64,000 nt of DNA from Clostridium swellfunianum (GCF_023656515.1 NZ_JAMOFV010000006.1:3022036-3086035), one strand, 5' to 3'. Positions 45,822 to 55,642 are shown, numbered from the stretch's first letter. Program-made: numbers and translations. The notes: generated from the letters alone by a model not told the origin.

Positions 45822-46703
45822 ATGCTCAATAAAAAAAGTAACGGAGAAAAAATCTTTAATACATTTAATATCATTTTCATGATAGTTCTCATGATTATAA
45901 CTGTGTACCCACTACTGCATGTATTATTTGCATCAGTAAGTGATTCTAATGAGGTGTTAGCTCATAGAGGACTATTGCTAAAACCATTAGGTTTCAACTT
46001 TGCGGCTTATAAGATGGTATTTAAAAATCCTATGATAGTAAAGGGATATTTAAATACAATAATAATTGTTGTATTTGGAGTTTCATTAAATATATTAATG
46101 ACCTCTTTGGCGGCATATGTTCTATCAAGAAAGAATGTGCTATGGAAAAAGTCAATGATGTTCTTTGTAGTATTTACTATGTTCTTTAGTGGTGGGCTTA
46201 TTCCATTCTATTTTACAGTTAAAAATCTTCATATAGATGACAGCTATCTAGCATTGATATTGCCAGTAGCGATAAATACATTTAACCTTATAATAATGAG
46301 AACATCCTTTGAAGCTATACCAGACAGCCTTGAGGAATCAGCTAAATTAGATGGAGCAAATCATTTCACTATTTTGTTTAGAATAATTCTTCCATTATCA
46401 CTGCCAATAGTAGCAGTTATGGTGCTTTATTATTCTGTAGGACATTGGAATGCATGGTTCAATGCAATGATATTTATTCAGAACAGAGACTTATACCCGC
46501 TTCAATTAGTATTAAGAGAGATATTAATTCAAAATGATACTTCAGTAATGGCTGCTGGGGTTGGAATGGCAGATCAGGAAGCTATAGGAGAATCAATTAA
46601 ATATGCAGTTATTGTAGTAGCTACGCTTCCAATCTTATGCGTATATCCATTCTTACAGAAGTATTTTGTTAAAGGTGCGCTAGTTGGGGCTGTTAAAGGC
46701 TAA
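45822..46703 (+). CDS. ABC oligosaccharide importer permease, YtcP/UgpE type (module B)
   Basis: Second permease of the module B importer, 293 residues, about six helices, paralogous to the gene at 9914. The EAA loop is SLEESAKLDGANHFTILFRI near residue 173. The C-terminal YPFLQKYFVKGALVGAVKG is nearly the same as in module A. AAGGAGGG lies upstream, and the two permeases are co-transcribed. A 10-bp hairpin and the GH88 gene follow, whereas in module A the binding protein comes next; here the binding-protein gene is further on. Confidence 0.95.
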   Translation: MLNKKSNGEKIFNTFNIIFMIVLMIITVYPLLHVLFASVSDSNEVLAHRGLLLKPLGFNFAAYKMVFKNPMIVKGYLNTIIIVVFGVSLNILMTSLAAYVLSRKNVLWKKSMMFFVVFTMFFSGGLIPFYFTVKNLHIDDSYLALILPVAINTFNLIIMRTSFEAIPDSLEESAKLDGANHFTILFRIILPLSLPIVAVMVLYYSVGHWNAWFNAMIFIQNRDLYPLQLVLREILIQNDTSVMAAGVGMADQEAIGESIKYAVIVVATLPILCVYPFLQKYFVKGALVGAVKG

Positions 46704-46718
46704 TAACTATTAATAATG

Positions 46719-46744
46719 TATCTAGATGGGCTATCATCTAGATA
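46719..46744. other. Hairpin between permease and GH88 genes (module B)
   Basis: TATCTAGATG and CATCTAGATA form a 10-bp stem with a 6-nt loop. No T-run follows. It may act as an mRNA-processing or stability element. Confidence 0.55.
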
Positions 46745-46811
46745 TATTAATATATTAGAAGTGTAAAGAATAATTATCTTTAACTGCTTTTTAAAATAGA
46801 AGGAGGATAAA

Positions 46812-48005
46812 ATGAATAATATAGTTGATGAAGGAATAAAGAATAAGAATAAGTATGAAACAAGGCCTGCAGTGGATAAGGAGTTTATAGAAAATTCTAT
46901 CAAGCATATATTAGCTAAGATAGATCAAAATCTAGACTTATTTACAAATAAGTTTCCAAGGCCGGCAAGTATAGATGGTGTTTATCCGCCAATAGATAAT
47001 ATTGACTGGACAGCAAGCTTTTGGACAGGAATGTTATGGCTTGCTTATGAAGTAACTGGTGACGAGAAATATAAGAGAGTTGCAGAAATACATGTAGAAA
47101 GCTTTAAAAATAGACTCGAAAATAGAATTGAAGTAGATCATCATGACTTAGGATTTTTATATACACTTTCCTGTGTAAGCGGATATAAACTTACTGGAAA
47201 TCAAATTGCAAAAGAAACTGCAATAAAGGCAGCCGATCTATTAATAACAAGATATTATGATAAGGCTGGTATAATCCAAGCGTGGGGAGACTTGAATGAT
47301 CCTCAGCAAAGAGGAAGAATGATAATTGACTGCAACATGAATCTGCCTTTATTATATTGGGCTTCAGAAGTAACTGGAGATAATAAATATAGAGAAATAG
47401 CTTATAGTCATGTTAAACAAGCTGCAAAGTATATAGTAAGAGAGGATTCATCAACCTATCATACTTTCTATATGGATACAGAAACTGGTGAGCCATTAAG
47501 AGGGGCTACACACCAAGGTTACGCAGATAATTCCTGCTGGGCTAGAGGTCAAGCATGGGGAATATATGGATTCCCTTTAAGCTATAAGTATACTCAAGAC
47601 TGGGAGCTTATTGAGCTTGCAAAGAAGGTAACAAATTACTTTTTAAATAGACTCCCAGAGGATGATGTATGCTATTGGGATTTAATATTTACAGAAGATA
47701 CCAGCGGGCAAGAAAGAGATAGCTCTTCCGCAGCAATCGCAGTATGTGGTATAATGGAAATGCTTAAATATATGCCTCTTTCTGATGAATATAGAGTTTA
47801 TTATGAAAATTCAGCTCTTAGTATGCTAAAATCTTTGGCTATAAACTATACAACTGAAATAAACAGTAAAGAAAATGGTATATTAAAACATGCTGTTTAC
47901 GCTAAGCCTCAAGGCAATGGTATAGATGAAAGCTGCATATGGGGAGATTACTACTACTTTGAAGCTCTAGTTAGGGCAGTAAAGGATTGGAATTTATACT
48001 GGTAA
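46812..48005 (+). CDS. ugl: GH88 unsaturated glucuronyl hydrolase, module B
   Basis: This 397-residue cytoplasmic paralogue of the enzyme at 17179 is alike along its whole length, with the same start motif of the type IVDEGIKNK. The catalytic aspartates are again Asp112 (DHHDLGFLY) and Asp173 (RMIIDCNMN), 61 residues apart as in Bacillus UGL. It removes the unsaturated uronate from imported lyase products and feeds KduI. GGAGGATAAA precedes ATG 46812. Keeping two near-identical hydrolases in separate operons suggests separate induction or different tolerance of sulfated sugars. A terminator closes this operon. Confidence 0.97.
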   Translation: MNNIVDEGIKNKNKYETRPAVDKEFIENSIKHILAKIDQNLDLFTNKFPRPASIDGVYPPIDNIDWTASFWTGMLWLAYEVTGDEKYKRVAEIHVESFKNRLENRIEVDHHDLGFLYTLSCVSGYKLTGNQIAKETAIKAADLLITRYYDKAGIIQAWGDLNDPQQRGRMIIDCNMNLPLLYWASEVTGDNKYREIAYSHVKQAAKYIVREDSSTYHTFYMDTETGEPLRGATHQGYADNSCWARGQAWGIYGFPLSYKYTQDWELIELAKKVTNYFLNRLPEDDVCYWDLIFTEDTSGQERDSSSAAIAVCGIMEMLKYMPLSDEYRVYYENSALSMLKSLAINYTTEINSKENGILKHAVYAKPQGNGIDESCIWGDYYYFEALVRAVKDWNLYW

Positions 48006-48010
48006 TAAAT

Positions 48011-48046
48011 ATAGGTTGTTGGCTTGTGTCAGCAACCTATTTGTTT
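48011..48046 (+). terminator. Terminator after the module B GH88 gene
   Basis: ATAGGTTGTTG pairs with CAGCAACCTAT (one G-U) around an 8-nt loop, followed by TTGTTT. It separates the permease-GH88 unit from the binding-protein-PL8 unit. Confidence 0.75.
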
Positions 48047-48449
48047 CCTGATAAATATAAAATAGTATTGATTCTTCTCAAAAGGCAGATAGATTAGAAT
48101 AGTTGCAATTTAAAATATAAATAACACTTTAAAGACAGTATTGAAGAAAATAATATACAAAATACAACGCATTGCTAACTAGTTATATCATGAAATATAT
48201 TAGAAAGCTATTGTTATGTGAAAGGTGTAAGGTGTTTAGATGTGGAGGGATCCATTTTAATAGACTTATTATTAGTTTTTGTCCATTGAAACAATTATAA
48301 GACATATATTAAATTGCTGTTTTCACATTATTGTCAACGTATTTTAGAAATTGTCACTATTAATATGAACAAATTTCAACTAAATTTAGAGTGTAGCGAT
48401 TAGGCTCAAACAAGAAGTGTAAACGTTAAATTTCAAAGGGGGAAAAAGC
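48047..48449 (+). promoter_or_regulatory. Long upstream region of the module B binding-protein gene
   Basis: About 400 bp without a gene. It contains a pair of ATTGTCA direct repeats at 48330-48336 and 48350-48356 (20-bp period), a possible AraC-regulator target. It also contains TGTAAACGTTAAAT at 48418-48431, which matches the catabolite-repression (cre) consensus TGNAARCGNWWWCA except for the last two bases. A separate promoter must lie here because a terminator precedes it, but I cannot place its -10 with confidence. Confidence 0.5.
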
Positions 48450-50066
48450 ATGAATAAAAAACTAAGAAGCATAGTAACTACTGTAGTTATGCTATCATTA
48501 TCTGCTAGTTTACTTGCAGGATGTGGTAAGAAAGATACAGCAAGTTCTAGCAAAGCAACAAGCGGACAGACTGGAGAAATAAGTTATCCAATTAAAACTG
48601 ATGTAACTTTAAAGTATTGGCTACCTCTTAATGCAAATGTTTCTGCAACTAGAAAGAATTTAGGAGAAACAGAGTTTGCAAAGGAACTTCAAAAACAAAC
48701 AGGTGTTAAGGTGGATTATATTCATCCAGCTCAAGGACAAGAAAAAGAAAAATTCAATTTATTATTAGCATCAGGCGACCTTCCAGATTTAATTGAATCA
48801 GAATGGGGAGCATTTCCTGGTGGACCGGATAAAGCTATAAAGGATGGAAGTATTCTTAAGTTAAATGATTATATTGATAAGTATGCTCCAAACTTAAAAA
48901 AGTTCTTGAAAGATCATCCGGAGATAGATAAAGCATGCAAGACTGATACTGGCGCATATTATATGTTCCCATTTATAAGAAGTGATGATCTTTTAACAGT
49001 TTACTATGGACCAACAATGAGAGAAGATTGGTTGAAGGAATTAAACCTTCCTGTTCCAACTACAATGGACGAATGGGAAATTGTATTAAAAGCATTTAAG
49101 GAAAAAAAGGGTGCAACAGCTCCATTAAGCTTTGAACTTAGAGAAATATTTGGTGCTTTTGCAGGAGCTTATGGCGTTACTTATGGTAATGGAGTAGGAA
49201 ACGGATATTATGTAGACAATGGTAAGGTAAAATTTGGACCAATGGAACAAGGTTTTAAAGACTTTGTAAGTACTTTTAATAGATGGTATAAGGATGGTCT
49301 TCTAGATAAGAATTTTGCTACAGTTGATAAAAAGATAAAGGCATCAAATATGCTTTCAGGAAAATCCGGTGCTACTTTAGCATACTCCGGAGGAGATATT
49401 GGAAATTGGATCAATGCAATGAAGGATAAAGATCCAAACTTTAAGCTTGTTGGAGTACCATATCCATCAGCAGTTAAGGGACAAAAGGCAGCAACTGGTC
49501 AAAAGCAGTTCCTATCTACAGGACAAGGTGTTGCAATTAGTGCCAAATCAAAGAATATTGAGCAAGCTATTAGATTCTTAGATTATGGATACAGCAAAGC
49601 TGGTATGGATATTTATAACTTTGGTATAAAAGATGTAAGCTATAAAATGGTTGATGGAAAGCCAGTTTATACAGATTTAATTATTAAGAACCCAGAAAAA
49701 TTGAGCTTAGCACAAGCTATGTCTATATACATGAGAACATATAGTGGACCATTTGTTCAAGTAAAAGAATATATAGATAACTACTATCAGCTACCACTGC
49801 AAAAAGAGGCTATAAAGGCTTGGGTTAATACTGATGCTCCTAAGACAATGATTCCATATGTAACAGCATTACCAGAAGAATCATCAGAACTTTCAAAGAT
49901 GGAAAATGAAATAAGCACATATGTAGATGAAATGTTCTTAAAGTTTGTCATGGGACAAGAGCCAATTTCTAACTTTGACAAATATACAAGCCAGATACAA
50001 AAGATGGATATTGATAAGGTTCTAAAGATAAAGCAAAGTGCTTTAGAAAGATATAACAAGAGATAG
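48450..50066 (+). CDS. Lipoprotein solute-binding protein of ABC importer (module B)
   Basis: Large LplA/LipO-type solute-binding lipoprotein of 538 residues. The signal peptide ends in lipobox LLAGC (cysteine near residue 25), followed by a Ser/Lys/Thr linker. The mature protein is a two-lobed sugar-binding fold with LKYWLPLNANVSAT at its start and the ASGDLPDLIESEW and YFPF-like segments of this group. It differs clearly from the module A protein, so the substrates probably differ. AAAGGGGG precedes ATG 48450. It is followed by a terminator hairpin and the secreted PL8 gene, and it is separated from its permeases by GH88. Confidence 0.95.
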   Translation: MNKKLRSIVTTVVMLSLSASLLAGCGKKDTASSSKATSGQTGEISYPIKTDVTLKYWLPLNANVSATRKNLGETEFAKELQKQTGVKVDYIHPAQGQEKEKFNLLLASGDLPDLIESEWGAFPGGPDKAIKDGSILKLNDYIDKYAPNLKKFLKDHPEIDKACKTDTGAYYMFPFIRSDDLLTVYYGPTMREDWLKELNLPVPTTMDEWEIVLKAFKEKKGATAPLSFELREIFGAFAGAYGVTYGNGVGNGYYVDNGKVKFGPMEQGFKDFVSTFNRWYKDGLLDKNFATVDKKIKASNMLSGKSGATLAYSGGDIGNWINAMKDKDPNFKLVGVPYPSAVKGQKAATGQKQFLSTGQGVAISAKSKNIEQAIRFLDYGYSKAGMDIYNFGIKDVSYKMVDGKPVYTDLIIKNPEKLSLAQAMSIYMRTYSGPFVQVKEYIDNYYQLPLQKEAIKAWVNTDAPKTMIPYVTALPEESSELSKMENEISTYVDEMFLKFVMGQEPISNFDKYTSQIQKMDIDKVLKIKQSALERYNKR

Positions 50067-50076
50067 TTTACAACTT

Positions 50077-50106
50077 AAGGGAGGGCTTTGGACCTCCCTT
50101 TTTATT
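50077..50106 (+). terminator. Terminator or attenuator between binding-protein and PL8 genes
   Basis: AAGGGAGG (50077-50084) pairs with CCTCCCTT (50093-50100), followed by TTTATTT. Partial read-through into PL8 would give more binding protein than lyase. Confidence 0.75.
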
Positions 50107-50142
50107 TAGTATCAATAATTGATAAAAAGGGGAAGAACTACA

Positions 50143-53100
50143 ATGAAGTTTAAAAAAAGTATCTCAATGATTTTAACTTTAACCATTGTAATTACGATTT
50201 TACCTTTAACTTTTCCTAGTTCAAATGTAAGAGCAGCTTCTCAACTTATAGTCAATGGAAGCTTTGAAACATTAGCAAGCGGAGGCAATACTAACTATTG
50301 GAATAATCCTTCTGCTATTGCTGCATCATGGAATGCAAGCACAATGCCAAGCCAACCTGCTGCTAACAGTCCGAAGATATCTGTTGTAAACGATAACGTG
50401 CATTCTGGATATAATGCTCTAAAAATAGCACCAACTGATGATACGCTTAAAAATAATACTAGGCTATTTTTAGGACAAGTAATAAATCTTCCAGCTGAAG
50501 CGGCAGGTAAAAAATATAGAGCTAGTGCCTGGGTTAAATTAGGTAATATAGCTGGGAATTCAATTGGGCTTAGATTTCAAAAATTTACAGGAGCAAATGC
50601 TACCGGAACTCAGATAATATCATCAGATCAAAAAAGAATTGGAACCATGGGTTGGACACAAATAAATAATGATCAAATTATAGATGACAACTGTCAAAGT
50701 GTAAAAGTATCTATAATACATGGCACTGATGCACCTACCCAAGGTACACTTTGGGTTGATGATATTAGTTTCCAGGAAGTTATAGACAGTATTATACTGC
50801 CAGAGAGTAGCATATCCTTATCTATAGGTAATAAGTTTACTCTAAGCCCTGATTTTATGCCAAAAGCTGCCACAAAAGATATAACTTGGACATCTTCGGA
50901 CAGTACTGTTGCTACAGTGGACAATGCTGGGATAATTTCTGCAATAAAGGTTGGTAAGTGCAGAATTACAGGAATCTCCATTGTGGATTCTTCGAAGGCA
51001 GTGTATTGTGATGTAAATGTAGTGGGTGTACCAGTAGAAAGAATTATATTAGATAAAAGCAGTATTAATATTGATATGGGGACTGTTAGCAGTATAAGTG
51101 CTGAGATTGAGCCACAAAATGCCAGCGAAAAAGGAATACTTTGGAGTTCTGATAATACAGCTGTAGCTACAGTAGATGAAAATGGATTAATTACTGGAAT
51201 TAAACCAGGAACGGCAAACATTATTGCTCAATCAGCTTCAGATAGTTCAAAAAAAGCACTTTGTACCATAAGTGTAAGTGGACTTATACTAGACAAGGCT
51301 TCTTCAGTAATTAATGAAGGAAAATATACATTACTTACGGCTGCTACTATGCCAGGGACTAAGATTATATGGAAATCAAGTTCTGAGGATATAGCAACAG
51401 TTACAGACGGTTTAGTCAAAGGTATAAGTTCAGGAAATACAGTTATTACAGCAATAACTGAGGATAATAAATATTCTGCAAGCATGAATTTGACTGTGGA
51501 ACCTTACACCATGGATGAATATGATAACTTGAGGATTAAATATGCTTCAACTTTACTTGGAGGAATAAGTTATGATCTAAATGATCCATCTACTCAAACA
51601 TTTATAAGTAATATTGCAACTTCAGCTCAAACTTATTGGAGCAGCATGGATTCTACAGGAAATTATCTTTGGAATGACATTCCAGGTATTATAATAGGTG
51701 GACCTAAAAGAAAAACTTCTGAAGTAACAGCTAATTATAATCGCCTTATGACTATGACTAAAGCTTATTTAATGGAGGGGTCAAATCTTAAGGGGAACAC
51801 AGAACTGCTAAGAGATATTTTAAGAGGTCTTGATTGGTTGAATCAGAATTTATATAACAGTAATACTAAATTATCAATGTTTGTCGGGGATAATGGAACT
51901 GGAGATGGAAACTGGTATGCGTTTGTAATTGGAACACCTAAAGTGCTAAATAATCTCGTTTCTTTGCTTTATGACTATTTGAACTCTGATGAAATAAATA
52001 GATATGAGATGGCGGTTAGAAACTTTGTATCTGACCCTACATGGTATATGGATTCTTATGGTAAACGTGTAACATCTACAGGAGGAAATTTATCTGATAC
52101 TTGTAAGGTTGCAGTAGTTAACGGAATAAATACAAAGGATGCACAGTTCATAGCTGCAGGTAGAGATGCTCTAAGTGGTAATTTTAATATAGTAACTTCC
52201 GGAGAAGGAATTTATAGCGATGGTTCTTTTATACAGCATTCGTTCGTTCCATATAATAATACATACGGACAAGTTTTACTTCAAGGTATTGGAGATATAG
52301 TATATATACTTGATGAAAGCACATGGCAGGTGAAAGACACCAAAATAGATAACATATATAATTGGATTGAAACGGGTATAGCTCCTTTACTCTATAAAGG
52401 TGCTGCTATGGATATGGCAAGCGGCAGAGCAATATCAAGAGGGGGATACCAAGATCATGAAATAGGTGCTTCATTGATAAATATTTTTATTCAATTCTCG
52501 CAATTTGCTCCTGAACCATATGCAAATAGGTATAAAAGCTTAGCTAAGTATATGATTCAGCAGGATACTTATAGAGATTATATAAACAACTGCAGTGATA
52601 TAATACTTAAGTCACAAGCACTTAGAATACTTAATGATTTGTCAATAGAACCGTCAGGGGAATTAGTAGGACAGTTTAATTATCCTAATATGGATAGAGT
52701 AGTCCATAGAAATTCTAATTATTCCCTAGCTATAAGTATGTACTCAAAAAGAATATCTAATTATGAAACGATGAATGGAGAAAATTTAAAGGGTTGGCAT
52801 ACAAGTGATGGAATGACTTATCTTTATAATGGAGATATAACAAATTTCTCAAGTGACTATTGGGCTACGGTGGACCCATATCGTTTACCAGGAACAACAG
52901 TAGATAAGCTGCCTCAGCCTACAGCTGCTAATGATCAGTCAGCAAGTAAAATAACTTCGCCCCAGGGCTGGGTTGGAGGAACCTCGTTGGGGGGATACGG
53001 TACTGCAGGTATGTTTTTAGATAAGCTAAAGATGGACCCTGCTGGAGTAATTACAAATAAATTAAATATGAATTTACAGGCAAAAAAGTCATGGTTTATG

Positions 53101-54279
53101 TTTGGGAATGAGGTTGTAGCTCTAGGTGCGGGAATTACTAGTACAGATAATAGAACTATAGAAACCATTATAGATAACAGAAAAATCTCTGACATAGGAG
53201 ATAACAGGGTTACTATTAATGGCATCACGAAGCTTGATGCTTTAGGGGAAAGTGAAGTAGTTCCAGAGGCAAGTTGGATGCATTTAGAAGGTAAAACAGC
53301 TAATTCAGATGTAGGATATTACTTTCCTGGAGGAGCTAATATCAATATTTTAAAAGAAGCTAGGACTGGTTCCTGGGCTGATATAAATATAAATGGTAAT
53401 CGTACACCTATAACAAGAAACTATGTAACTGCTTGGTTTGATCATGGCTTAAATCCATATAATTCAGGTTATTCTTACGTGTTATTGCCAGGAATGTCAG
53501 CAAAGGAAGTGGAGCAATATGCTAAGAATTCGGATATTGAGATAGTTTCAAATACCCCAGAAGTACAAGCCGCTAGGAAAAAATCTTTAAATATGCTTGC
53601 AGCTAATTTTTGGAATGATGCCATTCAAACTGTAGATTACATTACAGTAAATAAAAAAGCTTCTGTTCTATCACAAATGGATAATGGATATTTGGATTTA
53701 TCTATCTCTGACCCTACTAAGGAAAATAATGCAACCATCGAGGTAGATATTAATGAACCCTACTTAGTTCCAGAAAAGCTTGATAGTAGAATCAAAGTTT
53801 TATCCTCTGGCGATAAGACCTGTATTTCTATAGACGTAAGCAATTCAGAAGGAAAGGCTATTATTGGCAGATTTAAAAGAATGGCTAATACAATAGAATT
53901 AGACAAAACTAATTTATATATTAAGGTAGGAGATAGTACTTTATTAAAAGCTAATATAATGCCATCAGATGCTGTAAATAAAGAGCTTATATGGAAAAGC
54001 AGCGATAATAGGATAGTAGAAGTAGATAGCAATGGATATGTTAAAGCCTTAAAGAAAGGAAGTGCTTATATAACAGTTACTTTGAAAGATGGGAACCTTA
54101 TTGCCAGCTGCGAGGTAAATGTTATCAAGCCCAAAAAGATAAATGTTCCTAATAATCGAAGGGGATATAAAATTATCTTAAATAAAGATAAAAAAATAGA
54201 CTTGCCCTTCAACCTTATTTTAGACGAAATACCATGGTTGCATTACGGTAAAAACATAAATAATGAAGCAAAAAAATAA
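50143..54279 (+). CDS. Secreted modular PL8 polysaccharide lyase, module B
   Basis: A second secreted PL8 lyase, 1378 residues. Order: signal peptide (about 1-32), carbohydrate-binding-like domain (about 36-215), three BIG2 Ig-like repeats (about 218-455), PL8 catalytic domains (about 460-1235), a fourth BIG2 repeat (about 1245-1330), and a unique lysine-rich tail of about 45 residues. Catalytic residues by the 50/9/54 spacing of the pneumococcal enzyme are Asn649, His699, Tyr708 and Arg762. It has no fibronectin domains, unlike the module A enzyme, and no LPXTG. I start it at ATG 50143 behind AAAGGGGAAG; a TTG at 50119 precedes that site. Substrate may be chondroitin, hyaluronan or xanthan-like. 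Confidence 0.95.
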   Translation: MKFKKSISMILTLTIVITILPLTFPSSNVRAASQLIVNGSFETLASGGNTNYWNNPSAIAASWNASTMPSQPAANSPKISVVNDNVHSGYNALKIAPTDDTLKNNTRLFLGQVINLPAEAAGKKYRASAWVKLGNIAGNSIGLRFQKFTGANATGTQIISSDQKRIGTMGWTQINNDQIIDDNCQSVKVSIIHGTDAPTQGTLWVDDISFQEVIDSIILPESSISLSIGNKFTLSPDFMPKAATKDITWTSSDSTVATVDNAGIISAIKVGKCRITGISIVDSSKAVYCDVNVVGVPVERIILDKSSINIDMGTVSSISAEIEPQNASEKGILWSSDNTAVATVDENGLITGIKPGTANIIAQSASDSSKKALCTISVSGLILDKASSVINEGKYTLLTAATMPGTKIIWKSSSEDIATVTDGLVKGISSGNTVITAITEDNKYSASMNLTVEPYTMDEYDNLRIKYASTLLGGISYDLNDPSTQTFISNIATSAQTYWSSMDSTGNYLWNDIPGIIIGGPKRKTSEVTANYNRLMTMTKAYLMEGSNLKGNTELLRDILRGLDWLNQNLYNSNTKLSMFVGDNGTGDGNWYAFVIGTPKVLNNLVSLLYDYLNSDEINRYEMAVRNFVSDPTWYMDSYGKRVTSTGGNLSDTCKVAVVNGINTKDAQFIAAGRDALSGNFNIVTSGEGIYSDGSFIQHSFVPYNNTYGQVLLQGIGDIVYILDESTWQVKDTKIDNIYNWIETGIAPLLYKGAAMDMASGRAISRGGYQDHEIGASLINIFIQFSQFAPEPYANRYKSLAKYMIQQDTYRDYINNCSDIILKSQALRILNDLSIEPSGELVGQFNYPNMDRVVHRNSNYSLAISMYSKRISNYETMNGENLKGWHTSDGMTYLYNGDITNFSSDYWATVDPYRLPGTTVDKLPQPTAANDQSASKITSPQGWVGGTSLGGYGTAGMFLDKLKMDPAGVITNKLNMNLQAKKSWFMFGNEVVALGAGITSTDNRTIETIIDNRKISDIGDNRVTINGITKLDALGESEVVPEASWMHLEGKTANSDVGYYFPGGANINILKEARTGSWADININGNRTPITRNYVTAWFDHGLNPYNSGYSYVLLPGMSAKEVEQYAKNSDIEIVSNTPEVQAARKKSLNMLAANFWNDAIQTVDYITVNKKASVLSQMDNGYLDLSISDPTKENNATIEVDINEPYLVPEKLDSRIKVLSSGDKTCISIDVSNSEGKAIIGRFKRMANTIELDKTNLYIKVGDSTLLKANIMPSDAVNKELIWKSSDNRIVEVDSNGYVKALKKGSAYITVTLKDGNLIASCEVNVIKPKKINVPNNRRGYKIILNKDKKIDLPFNLILDEIPWLHYGKNINNEAKK

Positions 54280-54292
54280 TTGGTACCATATG

Positions 54293-54325
54293 GCCCTGAA
54301 GCGTAGTGTTTCAGGGCTTACTATT
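54293..54325 (+). terminator. Terminator after the module B secreted PL8 gene
   Basis: GCCCTGAA (54293-54300) pairs with TTCAGGGC (54310-54317), followed by TTACTATTTT. Confidence 0.7.
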
Positions 54326-54447
54326 TTAAAGATATTTCAAGCAGTTCAGAAATTGTCCTACGCAAACTTAATCTGGCACTTTAATATAACAGCATATAAA
54401 TATTATCATTAAGTTATATACTTAAATTAACTAGGAGAGGAATTAAC

Positions 54448-55071
54448 ATGAATTTAAAAGATTTCAGAAAGGGAGATTCAGATACAACTATATTGCTTCA
54501 ATTATTTAGTACATTTTTTAAAATAGGTCTTTTTTCTTTTGGTGGAGGTTATGCCATGATACCGATAATCCAAAAAGAAATTGTAAATAAACGAGCATGG
54601 GTACATAAGGATGAAATAATTGATGTGCTAGCTGTGGCTCAATCTACTCCAGGTGCAGTAGCTGTTAACTCTGCAACAGCTATTGGATATAAAATTTATG
54701 GAAAGAAGGGTGCTTTTTTTTCAACAATAGGTGTTGCATTACCATCATTTTTAATCATTATTACTATAGCTTCTCTTTTTGCAAGGATAAAGGATTATAA
54801 ATTTGTTCAAAATGCCTTTGATGGAATAGGTGCAGCTGTGGTAGCGCTTATAATTACAGCTACCATAAGTGTTTCTAAAAATTCAATTAAAGATAAAACA
54901 GATATATTACTTGCAGTAGTAACATTCGTATCAGTAGCTTTCTTTAAAATAAATCCGATATTTGTTATAGTTGGCGGTGCTTTATACGGTTCATTTATAT
55001 ATCTATATAAGTTTTCCACTCAAGCAAATAAAATTAAGGAAAAGAAGTGGTTAAAAAATGACGCTAGTTAA
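54448..55071 (+). CDS. CHR-family transporter, first half-size subunit
   Basis: This 207-residue membrane protein is of the chromate ion transporter (CHR) family in its short, single-domain form. The CHR motif is near the N-terminus, FSFGGGYAMIPIIQKEIV, followed by AVAQSTPGAVAVNSATAIGYKIYG. It is encoded as a pair with the gene at 55058, which overlaps its end by 14 bp; half-size CHR proteins work as heterodimers. Known CHR proteins move chromate and are inhibited by sulfate. Here, in a run of genes that includes two cytoplasmic sulfatases, export of sulfate is a sensible guess. AGGAGAGG precedes ATG 54448. Confidence 0.92.
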   Translation: MNLKDFRKGDSDTTILLQLFSTFFKIGLFSFGGGYAMIPIIQKEIVNKRAWVHKDEIIDVLAVAQSTPGAVAVNSATAIGYKIYGKKGAFFSTIGVALPSFLIIITIASLFARIKDYKFVQNAFDGIGAAVVALIITATISVSKNSIKDKTDILLAVVTFVSVAFFKINPIFVIVGGALYGSFIYLYKFSTQANKIKEKKWLKNDAS

Positions 55072-55642
55072 TATATTTGTAACCTTTTTTAAAATAGGCC
55101 TCTTCAGTTTTGGAGGAGGTTACGCTATGATTCCGGTAATTCAAAGAGAAGTTGAAAGAAATAGCTGGATACAATCAAAAGAATTTGTAGACATAATTGG
55201 AATTGCAGGAATGACACCCGGACCTATCGCTGTAAATTCAGCTACCTTTGTAGGATTTAAAGTAAACGGTTTGGCAGGCGCACTTTCTGCTATTACAGGT
55301 ATTATGGTGCCATCCTTCTTGTGTGTTGTTATTTTATATAAATACTTTAATAAATTTAAAACACATGAGCTAAATAACCTTATTTTTAAAGGCATTAAAG
55401 CTGTAGTAGCAGGATTAATTGCTTCTGCTGCAATATCAGTAGCTAAAACTTCTATATTCAAGAATTTTAATTCATTGGATTTTATGAAAAGACTTATGTC
55501 AAATCCATTGCAGACTGTAAATGTTAGTTCGATTGTTATACTAATGTTAGCATTAGCAGCACTTATTAAATATAAAATTCATCCTATACTGGTAATTCCT
55601 TCTTCAGCAATAGCTGGAATCATTGTAGGAGCTATTATATAG
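55058..55642 (+). CDS. CHR-family transporter, second half-size subunit
   Basis: Partner of the preceding gene, 194 residues, with the same motif FSFGGGYAMIPVIQREVE near the N-terminus and GMTPGPIAVNSATFVGFKVNG. About five to six membrane helices. Its ATG lies inside the end of the first subunit gene (14-bp overlap), so the two are translationally coupled. Half-size pairs are thought to insert in opposite orientations to form one functional unit. It ends 51 bp before the start of the signal-less PL8 lyase, so it shares that operon. Confidence 0.92.
   Translation: MTLVNIFVTFFKIGLFSFGGGYAMIPVIQREVERNSWIQSKEFVDIIGIAGMTPGPIAVNSATFVGFKVNGLAGALSAITGIMVPSFLCVVILYKYFNKFKTHELNNLIFKGIKAVVAGLIASAAISVAKTSIFKNFNSLDFMKRLMSNPLQTVNVSSIVILMLALAALIKYKIHPILVIPSSAIAGIIVGAII

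Noticed and set aside
44538-48284. TTTTTGTCC shared upstream of module B permeases and binding protein as an AraC site
   Set aside because: At the first location the T's belong to the terminator tail, so only a few bases really match.
50694-51221. 175-codon open frame on the - strand
   Set aside because: It lies opposite the BIG2 repeats of the PL8 gene, has no ribosome binding site and reads as low-complexity hydrophobic residues.
54448-55642. Frameshifted single chromate transporter gene
   Set aside because: The two frames each carry a complete N-terminal CHR motif and a proper start; half-size CHR pairs with a short overlap are a normal arrangement.
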